This document shows, one piece after another, positions 55,266 to 64,000 of a stretch of 64,000 nucleotides of DNA (its first letter is position 1; each line of letters begins with the position of its first letter). Location of the stretch: NCBI RefSeq assembly GCF_000699445.3, contig NC_067200.1, positions 10,271,450-10,335,449 of the forward strand, written 5' to 3'. Source of the DNA: Schistosoma haematobium. Taxonomy: Eukaryota; Platyhelminthes; Trematoda; Strigeidida; Schistosomatidae. The notes beneath the pieces are model-generated. The model searched no databases. It was given only the letters and a program-made list of their open reading frames with translations, and was not told the DNA's origin. Both the position numbers and the translations under genes were made by a program.

Positions 55266-57029
55266 ATTTCAAAATAAGATGAAACATTCAACTTGAATTC
55301 CGCTGTTAGCGACTCATCATCTTTATTTAAAGGTTATCAGTTCACATTAGTTCACATTTTCAATATGTTTTCTTTTTGAGGTGATATTTATCACAGATTG
55401 ACCTAATATGAGTTAATATTCATAACTACAGTGAACTGGACAACTAATTTAACCTTATATGATACTCTTTAGCAGTGAGTAAGTAGTTTGAATGTGAAAT
55501 AGTTATCATTGATTGTACTGTATGATTATTAAAGCCTATCAGAAATTATACCATTGTACATCGATCCTGTGATTCTTATGATTAAGCATTCTGATTATTA
55601 TGTGATCTAAATCTTAAGTACCTTAAAAATATCCTACTTTTCTTTATCTTCCCATCGTTTAATATTTCAATATTTTCTTAATCAATATCATGTTCTTGGA
55701 ATTATCCCCATACACCGATACAAATGTAAGTTCTATTAAGACTAATCTCATGTCTATTCATTATCCTAAAAAACAAAAAGTAAATTCTTTTTATTTTTTC
55801 TACAATAAAAATCATTGAAAAGTTTTGTGTCTCTCTAGAAAAACATCAAAAAAAAGAAAAAGAAAAGAGAAACAAATTTAAACTAGCCGATTTATTGTTA
55901 TCAAAATGGTTATTATTATTGTTAAATTTCTTTTCACCTTTTTTTCTCCTTTTATTTTCTCTTTCCTTTTTTTCAAATTTTTATTTCCTGATTCTGTTTT
56001 TGAGGGTTGTGTTTTGTTTTTTGTTTCGTTGTTATTTTATCAAACTACCATGTTTGGGTTTTTTGGTGGGGTAAAAAAGAGAGCGAGAGAGCGAGAGAGA
56101 GCGAAAAAACATGCGTATGATGTGACGACTAGGCAAGTTTCTTTTTTTTTCTTTTTTTTTCAATTTTCCGATTACTCCCCACCCAACTTCGCCTAGTATA
56201 TACTATTTTCTACGACTCTGAAGAGTGTTTTCAGTGGCAAATGTTTGATTCACTCGTTAAACACACAGCAGGTATATATATATATGTGAGTTTGTAAGAT
56301 GTCTGTTCCATTTCATACATTCCTACTAGTTTCACTTCACTTTTGGACTGTAAAATGAAAACTAATTCAACTGATCAATATAGAAGTTATTTGTTTTAAT
56401 TAGCACACAGCTAGTAATTCACATAAGCACATATATATATATATATATATATATATGCATGTGCATACAGAAAAATGAATCAAGCGTAAAGAAACTATTT
56501 ATCACTGATTTTTTTTTACAGTTAATTACATGATATTATGGTATACAATGTAATCATAAGTTCATTTTACAAATAGAAACACCGTTGAACAACGAATTAT
56601 CTTAGTGGATAACTATAAAGGTACTTACTTACCACCATCCAGTACTTACTTACACTCTACCATCTATTCCGCATAAGTAAAACAAAAAAGAAAAAAAAGA
56701 AAAAAGAAAAGAAAAGAAAACATTTCTGAAAAATCAATAGATCAATGTATAATCAAATCATACTAATATACATTGATGTATGGTATTTAAGTAGAATACT
56801 TTATGACGTACCAAGGACAAATTGAAAAATGAAAGTCATTTAAATTGACAAACATGATGAAAAATATCTCTTTTAATGAATCCCTTTTTTTTCATTGTTT
56901 TGGTTACAACCATAGAAAATTAAGGCAGTGTTATTGATAATTTATAGAATATATGTAAGCGGAGAATGTATCGCTGGGGAGGTGGTGGTGGTGGTGGGTA
57001 TTTTATATTGTTTGTTTGAATTTATCCAT
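55266..57029. repeat. AT-rich spacer with tracts and microsatellites
   Basis: A small old A remnant at about 55430-55500; T-rich and A/G-rich tracts at 55770-56165; TA runs at about 56272-56286 and 56430-56456; an A/G tract at 56683-56720; and a GTG run at about 56980-56998. The 96-codon frame at 55906-56196 is F-rich then KKRARERE-like. It is created by simple sequence and is not supported as a gene. Confidence 0.6.
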
Positions 57030-57250
57030 TGATGTCTAGGATTACAATTGATCAGACTCTTATTGATAAATGCACAAGTTAGTGGCTATTATGAATCAGT
57101 AGCTAAGTTGTTAGATAACATGTAGACGTTTGAAGTGAACGGTGCTGTATTAAACATAAATTCTAAGGATGAAGATACATCCAGCTGACGAGTCCCAAAT
57201 TAGACGAAATGAGCGTCCTGGATTCCACTGTTAGTAACCATCCATCTTTG
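57030..57250 (+). mobile_element. Family B (Sm-alpha-like) SINE with hammerhead
   Basis: Sense copy: TTATCCATTGATGTCTAGG, TTGATCAGACTCTTATTG, tRNA-like A-box region CAGTAGCTAAGTTGTTAG and a degraded B-box (GCTGTATTAAACATAAATTC), then the hammerhead and TTCCACTGTTAGTAACCATC. Confidence 0.8.
57175..57226 (+). ncRNA. Hammerhead ribozyme, Sm-alpha type, best B copy
   Basis: ATCCAG/CTGGAT stem I perfect, CTGACGA (57185-57191), GTCC-CAAATT-AGAC (three of four pairs), GAAA (57206-57209), TGAGCG, GTC triplet, cleavage after C57217. Known schistosome hammerheads share the stem I bulge and loop contact region; whether the tertiary contact is kept here needs folding. Confidence 0.75.
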
Positions 57251-57949
57251 CTTATAACATAAATATTATTGTACTGTAAATTAAGCTAATTATAAATTTT
57301 AATAAATGATTTCTCTTATCTTTTTTGAATATAAAAGCACAGTACACCAATGAACTTCTGAGACTCTACAATAATAATGACCAGGTATATAGAGCCAATT
57401 ATTATCCAATAAAACTGTAGATGATATAAATTAGTAATTCATCGCATCCGATACAGAAGAGTCTAAGAGCTTCGACTAAGTTCCAGCATTGAAAGATGAC
57501 TTTGAATTAAGATTCAGGGTTAGAAGTTTGTGTCAGACTTAAAAATTAGAATTGTCGTTAGGATAAAGCATCAATGATCAAAATTTTTGATTAAGAATAG
57601 AGTAGATGAATAAATTGTCGCTTGATATTGGTAAATACTTATGGAAATTGTTCTTTTGTTTCAAATATCAAAAAACTGAATTTGCCTTCTTTAAATCTAT
57701 TAACCATGGCTTCTATTCCTTAATCTTTTCATTTTTATAAATCTTAAGCAGTTTAGGAACTAAATAATTAAATCATTTACTTACATTTGAATAAGATGCA
57801 AACTATACATCAGTGCATTTTGAATTTCACACGAGATCTCATGAACCATTACATTAAATCTGATTGGTCTTAAGTATATATTTATCGTTACTGATTTTGA
57901 TTACTTCCCGGTTGACCACATTATGAAAGGGTTCTTGTGTAGGTATCTG
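57251..57949. other. AT-rich spacer, nothing recognised
   Basis: No gene. 57460-57600 has a faint family G flavour (AAGATTCAGGGTTAGAAG), too weak to call. Confidence 0.4.
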
Positions 57950-58445
57950 AAAATAAAATTGGTTTACGGGTGGTCTTAGTGACCTGAGATCGTGACCGCA
58001 GTTCCCAAGGGACAAAAGCTTGACGTCGGTCACACACGACCTTTTTATGAGTAATTTTTGTGTTAGCTCCGTACTTGTTGAGACCTTACCTCCGGAGACG
58101 GATATCCGTGGGATAAGGTAAGGTGTGCATTTTTAGGATCGATCTTTTCTAACCCCACTCCTTCTTGTGAGAAGGTAGCATCGCTGTCATGCTGGTTGTC
58201 TGAAGGAAACACCTTACTTCTGTCACACCTCTGTACAGTCAGCAGTACGAATTCGCCTTCGGACTTTGGGTTTGCAGCCTTTAGTCTTACCGCCCTTCAA
58301 CCAACCAGTCTAGCCTGGTAGGACTTTGAGGAACAGTTGTTCCAGTCATTATAGCTCGATCGGTTCATCATGATGGGCAAGCTTGACCACCACGTCAACT
58401 AGCAGCAACGGTTGGGATTTTTGCGTTATCAAGTGTATGTATATG
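57950..58445. other. GC-rich island, unidentified
   Basis: About 500 bp clearly richer in G+C than anything nearby: GTGACCTGAGATCGTGACCG, ACCTCCGGAGACGGATATCC, CGAATTCGCCTTCGGAC. No long reading frame, no tail and no obvious terminal repeats. Its composition resembles H1 and the 26.3-kb region, so a retrotransposon untranslated region is the best guess. A regulatory island or exon cannot be excluded. Confidence 0.35.
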
Positions 58446-59163
58446 TAGTGTGGGGGCGATTAAGTGTTTAAGAACTGTACTAAGAATACAACTAATCACA
58501 TTTCATACAGATTTCTGTAAGTGATTTGAATTTGTACATAAATATATTATTTCATTTGCTTGTCATTTCTTATAAGATATCAAATCCTTCAAAAAGATTT
58601 TATTACCATTAACTCAAAAGTTGAATTTAAAACTGGCCACTATGTAGTAGAGTAACTGGTGTAAAGTTTATCTAAATTTTATTGTTGATAGAATCTTGTT
58701 AAACAAGTTATAATGTGGTTACCAGTCACTAGACGTAACACAACATCATGATCCACTATGATCTAATGTTTTTTGATGATTAAAAGCAGTCTGTGAAAAG
58801 CTGTGTACCTCACACATTTTGTTCTAATTAGCAATTCTCAAAAAATTGCATCTGTCCTCTTGAAAGAACCTGAAGCTCTCGGTAGAATCGGAACTCATGT
58901 TATCTAATGTTAAGATCAGGTTGTTTATTCAGTAAATGATCTATCAAACTGAAACTAAGACTTAGGTAAACATAATATTGAGTATATTTAAGTGATTTAC
59001 ACACATATGAGTTTCTATATTAACTTAAAATACTAATTCCCACTATTGAAATTACTAATAATCTCATATGTAAGTTTTGCGTATTCATCTTTATTGACGC
59101 ATATACTTTCTAGATTCAGTAACCTTACCTTTTTATCCTTTACACCATAAAATCGGTATTGAC

Positions 59164-59165
<2 letters not shown>
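58446..59165. other. AT-rich spacer, nothing recognised
   Basis: No gene or assignable repeat. Confidence 0.45.

Positions 59166-59215
<50 letters not shown>
59166..59215. repeat. TA microsatellite
   Basis: A pure (TA)n run of about 50 bp, similar in length to the one at 36.9 kb. Confidence 0.95.
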
Positions 59216-59219
<4 letters not shown>

Positions 59220-59349
59220 AAAACCTGGGTGCCAAAGATATTAACATTTGCTTCAAAGTAATAATAATTTGAGTGGTTTATATTACAGACCAGTATTCAC
59301 CATCTACTGTATCAACTGTATTTTTTTACATAGAATGAGTTAATTATAT

Positions 59350-59805
59350 TAGAAGAGGTATTGTGGAGATTGTAGTAATTTCAATAGTTGAGATCATGAG
59401 TCAATTGAAGTTAGACCACCATGGAAAACCTGGAAGCACGGATGACCGTTTCGTCCTAGTTGTGAGACCCTCATCAGTGCGCATCGACGATACCGCCTCG
59501 TGAGATTTGAAACCAGGACCGGGTCTGTTGTGAGATAGTAACTCACTGATCACAATCGTGGACGTGTCGCTCAGTTTCGTGGATTAGTTGAAGTTAGACA
59601 TTAACACCGTTGGATGTCGGCTCAGTGGTCTAGTTGGTTAAGCGCTTGCGCGCAAGACTGATAAGTCCTGGGTTCGAATGTCGCGGGAGGCGGGATCGTG
59701 GATGCGCACTGCTGAGGAGTCCCGAATTAGGACGAGACGGCCGTCCAGGGCTTTCAAGTTTTCAATGATGGTCCAACTTTGATCGATTCATGATCTCAAC
59801 CAATT
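59350..59805. mobile_element. Family A SINE foldback
   Basis: The antisense arm ends in its B-box region (GATTTGAAACCAGGACC) and joins a sense copy at GGGTCTGTTGTGAGATAG. The sense copy has GGTCTAGTTGGTTAAGCGC, CTGGGTTCGAATGTCG, the hammerhead and TCATGATCTCAACCAATTAC. Confidence 0.8.
59706..59752 (+). ncRNA. Hammerhead motif, family A, GAGA core
   Basis: GCACTG, CTGAGGA (59712-59718), GTCC-CGAATTA-GGAC, then GAGA instead of GAAA, CGGCCG, TC, CAGGGC. Everything is kept except one core base and one stem I pair. Confidence 0.6.
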
Positions 59806-59932
59806 ACCAGTAAATTATTATCATATTTGTATTATTGAGTTGTTATTATAATCCAACACTAAAATTTCGATTAGTTTTAGTTGTCCCATTTATATTCATA
59901 TTATACAAATTCTCTTGATATATTAGTATGGG

Positions 59933-60140
59933 GGTTGTGGAGATTATTAAGTTTTGATTAGGATCGTGAACCGATTGATTTTAGACCACCTTTGGAAACC
60001 TGGAAGTACTGAACGGCCGTTTCGTCCTATTGTGGTACTTCTCAGCAGTGAGCATCCACGATCCCGCTCGCGGGATTCGAACCCAGGGCCTCCGGTGTCG
60101 CGCGCGAACGCCAGCTCAGTAGTCCAGTAGGTTAAGCGTT
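59933..60140. mobile_element. Family A SINE foldback, short sense arm
   Basis: An antisense copy (GGTTGTGGAGATTATTAAG; hammerhead 60006-60052 with core CTGAGAA; CGGGATTCGAACCCAGGGCC) reaches the A-box and then turns at GCGCGCGAACG into a short sense A-box piece (CCAGCTCAGTAGTCCAGTAG, GTTAAGCG). Confidence 0.75.
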
Positions 60141-60354
60141 CTTACAAATTTTATAAAATATACAAATTTAAGAGATATATACTTTTTTTATTTTATTTAA
60201 ATCATCTCTCTAATCTGATTTAATAATTATTCCCTTCTACGTACACTTACATAACATGAGAGTTTAAGCAATGTTTATCATGCAGAAAAATTTAATTTAC
60301 CCATATGATCGAATTGAATTTATTGACTAGGTATGCCTAATGTAATTTTGGTAT
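60141..60354. other. AT-rich spacer
   Basis: Nothing recognised. Confidence 0.45.
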
Positions 60355-60412
60355 ACTCCTCCTCCTCCTCCTCCTCCTCCTCCTCCTCCTACTACTACTA
60401 CTACTACTACTA

Positions 60413-60448
<36 letters not shown>

Positions 60449-60449
60449 T
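60355..60449. repeat. Compound CCT / ACT / AAT microsatellite
   Basis: About 12 CCT units (60355-60390), about 7 ACT units (60391-60411), then a long AAT run with one interruption (60412-60449). The first block is a pure purine/pyrimidine strand and could form triplex DNA. Confidence 0.95.
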
Positions 60450-61615
60450 AGAACGTGAGATGAAAACGCTTCTGTGTTAGTGGTGAGAAACGGGAAAAAG
60501 CGCTAACAACGTCATGATTTTACTATGGTGATTATCTTCTTTTTTACTTAAACAAAAATTCATCTTTGAAATGAAATTTATTCAGATCATAATATCTATA
60601 TGTATGTTTTTTAATTCTTTTTTTACAAATTTCAAAAATTGTTTATCTAAACCCACTTTCATTGACAACAATGTGTGTATACATGTGTGTGTTTGTGTGT
60701 GTGTGTATGGGGGTGGGCGCGTACATTTGTAAAGTGAGTGTGAATGGAATCAACGTTGATCTATTTTGTGTAAAGTAGATTACACTTACCAATTTATATA
60801 TATATATATATATATAAATATGTATAATGGATACTTATTTATCGTCTGAAATCTACCGAAAAATTAATTCTGGTTACTGTAATTTTTTAAATTAAAAAAA
60901 AGTGTTTAGTGTCCCAGCTAATATCACATTGTGTATATATGTGTATCTGTGTATGTGTGTATGTGCGTGTATGTGCTTAGTATTAGTGATTGTAGGTTTA
61001 TTTGTTTAGATGATGTAATGATGGATAAAAGAGAAATTTTTTGTTCTATTCATTTGTTACATAATTCATGTATAGTTAACACCATCCTCTTTATTATGGT
61101 GATTATCAACAAATCTCGTATTCTGTACATGAAAGAGTAAAAAAAACCACATCAAGAATCATTGTGCTGTTCATGGATAAGTAACATTAAATATATGGGA
61201 AATTAATGTGTACATATATGTTTGTATAATGATGAAATACACTCTGTTTGCTTAATATATAATATCTCATTGAAATCTATACAATAAATAACCATAATAA
61301 TAATAATAATGGTTTACAGTATATTCAATGTTTACAGTTATTTTGACTGTTTTAATCAGTTAGTCTGTCTAGTTGTTTGTATATTTAACTGATTAATGGG
61401 ACCGATGATGTAACTATGTCCAAATTATATATATTTCATTATCAATAGTGGAAGACAGGTTAATTTCACTTTTTAGCTGAAGGTATATATGGAAATTAAT
61501 CAAATTTAAGAAAAAAAAAGTAGATACAATGACGAATTGAAATCCTGGCTGATGTGATTCTTAGCTTTGTTAATCCTCAATACGTGTATATTATGTTAAC
61601 ATTATTGATTATAAG
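60450..61615. repeat. AT-rich spacer with GT and TA runs
   Basis: GT runs at about 60672-60710 and 60931-60975, and (TA)n at about 60797-60816. The 69-codon frame at 60931-61140 starts inside the GT run and is not credible. Confidence 0.6.
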
Positions 61616-62050
61616 ATGGTGGTTGGAGGTAGTCAACGGGAATCCTGGATCCGTGTTTCCTGCTATTTGGCACTCGTCAGAAAAGTGTAACTGTAATCTT
61701 GAGGTAACTGGTGCTCCCTGATGGACTCAATCTCGGATAGTTCAGTGGTAATATCTTTGACTTTGAAGCTGGGCGACACGGGATCGAGTTCGTTAGAGAG
61801 CACCAGTTCCCTGAAGATTACGGGTACACATTGCTGACGAGTGTCAAATAGCATAAGGCCGGGGTCAAGGGTTTTCTGTTGACAACCTCCAACCACCATA
61901 TTGTCTCAAAATAGTGCACGCGATGTCGAGTCATCTAGACTAGTAGCCACATTACAACTTGGTAGATAGGATTCGATCTGCACTAAGAAGGACCTGGCAC
62001 ACATGATATTGATTACCACTCAGTGATCAATCCATTGTGGATTATTGCTT
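61616..62050. mobile_element. Family E SINE foldback with two hammerheads
   Basis: Outer arms TGGTGGTTGGAGGTAGTCAA (left) and TTGACAACCTCCAACCACCA (right) are inverted copies. Left: antisense hammerhead (61642-61686). Centre: a sense tRNA-like part (TCGGATAGTTCAGTGGTAAT; GGGATCGAGTTCG). Right: a sense hammerhead (CTGACGA 61834-61840, but GAAA lost in GCATAAGG). After the right arm the E distal body continues to GATTACCACTCAGTGATC. Confidence 0.8.
61642..61686 (-). ncRNA. Hammerhead ribozyme, family E, intact core
   Basis: Minus strand: CTGACGA (complement of 61674-61680), GTGC-CAAATA-GCAG (one end mismatch), GAAA, CACGGA, TC, CAGGAT. The core is complete. Stem III is not a perfect palindrome here. 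Confidence 0.6.
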
Positions 62051-62664
62051 ATTTTCTTATACATTTAATGGGTCAGTACTGAATATTAGAATGTAATTAT
62101 TATTAAAGTCTTTATCAAAAGCCATGGTTTTTAAATAAGTTTGTGTTTTTCATCATATCATATCGGATTCCACTATAATGATTTGCTTATAACAGATAGG
62201 TATAGATAATTTCAAACAACTGAAATGTAAACTTTAACAAAATCATGCTCTAATACACTGTATTCACGGGTTAAATAAACTGAAAAATAGCCAAATGTGA
62301 TGGATGCAACCTAATTGTAAACCATTTAAAATATCTTAGATAACCTTTTCTGGCATTTATTGATTGGTCAATGAAAATTCACGGATACTATTTGACAAAT
62401 TGAAGACTTCATGTGGAAATTCATGACTGATGTGAACTATTTATATGCGAAAAGAAAATATGATCAACGGATTATCGCTCTGTATCTTGAGCTGATTGAA
62501 TTTGAAAATATATTTATTAAAATTCTGATCCATTGACTCGATGGTGGATATTATGTTCACCGTAAGACCTGAATGTTCATAGTATGTTCATAACTGATTA
62601 CTATTGAGGAGTACAAAACTTGAACAAAATAGAACAGTCTGAACAGTTTAAATGGAAACCTCCA
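62051..62664. other. Spacer, nothing recognised
   Basis: No gene or assignable repeat. Confidence 0.45.
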
Positions 62665-62948
62665 TTTATTTTAAAAATATGAAGTGTGGGTTACTGATGT
62701 ATCCATCATTAATCGAAAATGGAATATCTGGCGGAGGAAGGTTAAGAAGATCGAAGAAAAGAGAACGAAAACAGAGAGTGATTGGTGTGGAAATGAAGGA
62801 GTATTGAAGTCTGAGACGAATAATTGATTGATATTTTGCAAATGAAGTATTTACTGTATAATTGTCAGATCTTACTAAGATGTTCTTTAATTTTGTATTA
62901 AAATGCATTTGGTTATCCCCACTTGTGTTCTCGTTCACTACACTACCG
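62665..62948 (-). repeat. Family F repeat, long copy
   Basis: Minus strand from GTGAACGAGAACACAAGTGG through CTTAGTAAGATCTGAC to TTCGATCTTCTTAACC. The end toward 62665 lacks the clear hairpin. The NENTSGD frame is shared with 22.9 kb. Confidence 0.6.
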
Positions 62949-63609
62949 TTAGTACCTGACATTACAATTAACGATATCTCATTTGAAATGAACACTCTTA
63001 TTTATGAGAAACATCAGTATAAATATCCAGATTTGTTTATCTAATCAATCCTTGTTGTGATCAAATATGACTCTTGAATTCAACACTGATTCTTAATGAA
63101 TTATTACATCAATGAAGTCATTAAAATTTCTGAGAAAACTTTCATCGTAATCACTCAAAATTCGAGCAGGTACCCACTTACTGTTGTGTTCTTGTGTACA
63201 AGTTGAAAGTGAACAGTGGCTGTAGAGAATTTATCTTATTTCACAAAATACAACAGAACTGGTCGATATACATAGGGGTTACCAGACGAGATCGTTTATC
63301 TTTCACTCATATAAAAAATTGATTCTGATTTTCAAAATTTAGTTGGATCTAAGCTGTACAAAGTGTTCTCTCAAATACTTAAAGGAAATGATTCTAACGA
63401 ACATTAAATGTTGATCACTTATGAATTTCAAATCCGTATAAGAAACTACTGAATTCTTTCTTTTAAATGTCTTTCGTGTTTTTATCAACTAAATGAATGG
63501 GATAATCTTCTTCCGGCAAAAATTTTTTTCTTTCTATTGTGAAATCAAGATTATTCCGAACAAAGTCTAGGTGATAAATGCAATATATTCAGTAAAATAA
63601 ATAGTGTGT
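62949..63609. other. AT-rich spacer, nothing recognised
   Basis: No gene or assignable repeat. Confidence 0.45.
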
Positions 63610-64000
63610 AAAATACATTTTGTGTTGTTTGTTTGGGTCTTCGTATTGATGTTTAGCACTGGAATCGATTAATCACTTATTGACATATATGCATCCTGTA
63701 CAGATTGCTTTGATATTGTCTTAAGTCAAAGGCAGTTTAAGCAAAGATGAATGGTGCTTAGCAGTGGAATTTTGAATGCAAATTTCGTCCTATTTCGAAC
63801 TCTTTAGATGAATGTATCTGTATTCCAGAGTTGATGTTCACTCCGAGACTCGAACCGAGTATCGTTCGCTTCAAATGCCATAGCGTTATTCACTTAACTA
63901 CTGATTCTTGATAGCCACTAGCTTGTATAATGAAGTGAAGTTTAATTCATTTCTGTATTGGTTGCTTGAATCTTTCTACTGATGCAAGTACATCCAGCCG
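63610..64000 (-). mobile_element. Family B (Sm-alpha-like) SINE, more than one unit, cut by window edge
   Basis: The stretch near 63640 (TGATGTTTAGCACTGG) corresponds to the piece that in other B copies follows the far end, and GGTTGCTTGAATCTTTC recurs at about 63960, roughly 325 bp later. So the locus holds slightly more than one tandem unit. The antisense hammerhead (63757-63815) is decayed (CTCTTTAGATG). The tRNA-like part is good (GAGACTCGAACCGAG; CACTTAACTACTGATTC). At 63981-64000 GATGCAAGTACATCCAGCCG is the start of a sense hammerhead that continues outside. Confidence 0.65.

Noticed and set aside
55906..56196. A 96-codon frame with a hydrophobic N-terminus and a basic KKRARERE stretch
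   Set aside because: It is produced by T-rich and GAGA simple sequence; no motif, no second copy, no start context.
742..60140. CRISPR array from regularly similar repeats
   Set aside because: The repeats are dispersed SINEs of variable spacing and orientation in a eukaryotic-type sequence.

Overview
The window looks like AT-rich, repeat-packed DNA from a blood fluke (Schistosoma, Trematoda). Three things point there. First, there are many tRNA-derived short interspersed elements carrying hammerhead ribozyme (HHR) motifs; one family (called B here) matches the known schistosome Sm-alpha ribozyme arrangement of CTGAYGA, GTCC-CAAATA-GGAC, GAAA and a GTC cleavage triplet. Second, there are 3' ends of an RTE/SR2-like non-LTR retrotransposon, three with TAAG-type tails or the TAAG-adjacent 3' end. 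Third, there is a Penelope-like element (PLE). The species cannot be told from the sequence. I find no host protein-coding gene, rRNA or functional tRNA, so the window reads as intergenic or a very large intron.

I sorted the repeats by eye into families. A: tRNA-like SINE with an HHR (core CTGAGGA / GTCC..GGAC / GAAA / CGGCCG / TC), by far the commonest, about 40 pieces. B: Sm-alpha-like SINE with an HHR, about 10 pieces. E: a third tRNA-like SINE with an HHR (GTGC/GCAC stem II, CCCGGG stem III), five loci. D: RTE-like LINE 3' ends. P: Penelope-like element. H and C: other retroposon-like repeats with AAT/AAAT-type tails. F: an unrecognised repeat of about 250 bp ending in a strong hairpin. 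G: an element with terminal inverted repeats. There are also one putative solo LTR, two GC-richer islands and many microsatellites.

Layout. 0-4.5 kb: A copies, a G remnant, a tandem E pair and the first F copy. 4.5-15.6 kb: purine tracts, LINE D1, a putative LTR, H1, G1, A copies, and the longest LINE D2 (reverse transcriptase motifs visible). 15.6-27 kb: B, A, E, C, F and G copies. 27.8-29.4 kb: the PLE remnant with the YVDD reverse transcriptase motif and a GIY-YIG endonuclease. 30.8-50.6 kb: dense A, F, E and B copies. 51.2-52.4 kb: a second PLE fragment split by an A element with a 13-bp target duplication. 52.4-64 kb: an inverted sister of the 45-kb element, B ribozymes, LINE D3 with a 13-bp target duplication, a GC island, long microsatellites, the E foldback, and a B copy cut by the window edge.

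How the parts fit. PLEs are known to carry HHR motifs, and the SINEs here carry HHRs in tRNA-like bodies, so PLE or LINE machinery acting in trans on self-cleaving SINE RNA is plausible (inference). The most striking structural theme is that A, B and E often occur as foldbacks (antisense piece joined to sense piece) with different junctions each time. At 51.4 kb such a foldback sits between one target-site duplication, with the matching empty site in the PLE at 28.85 kb.
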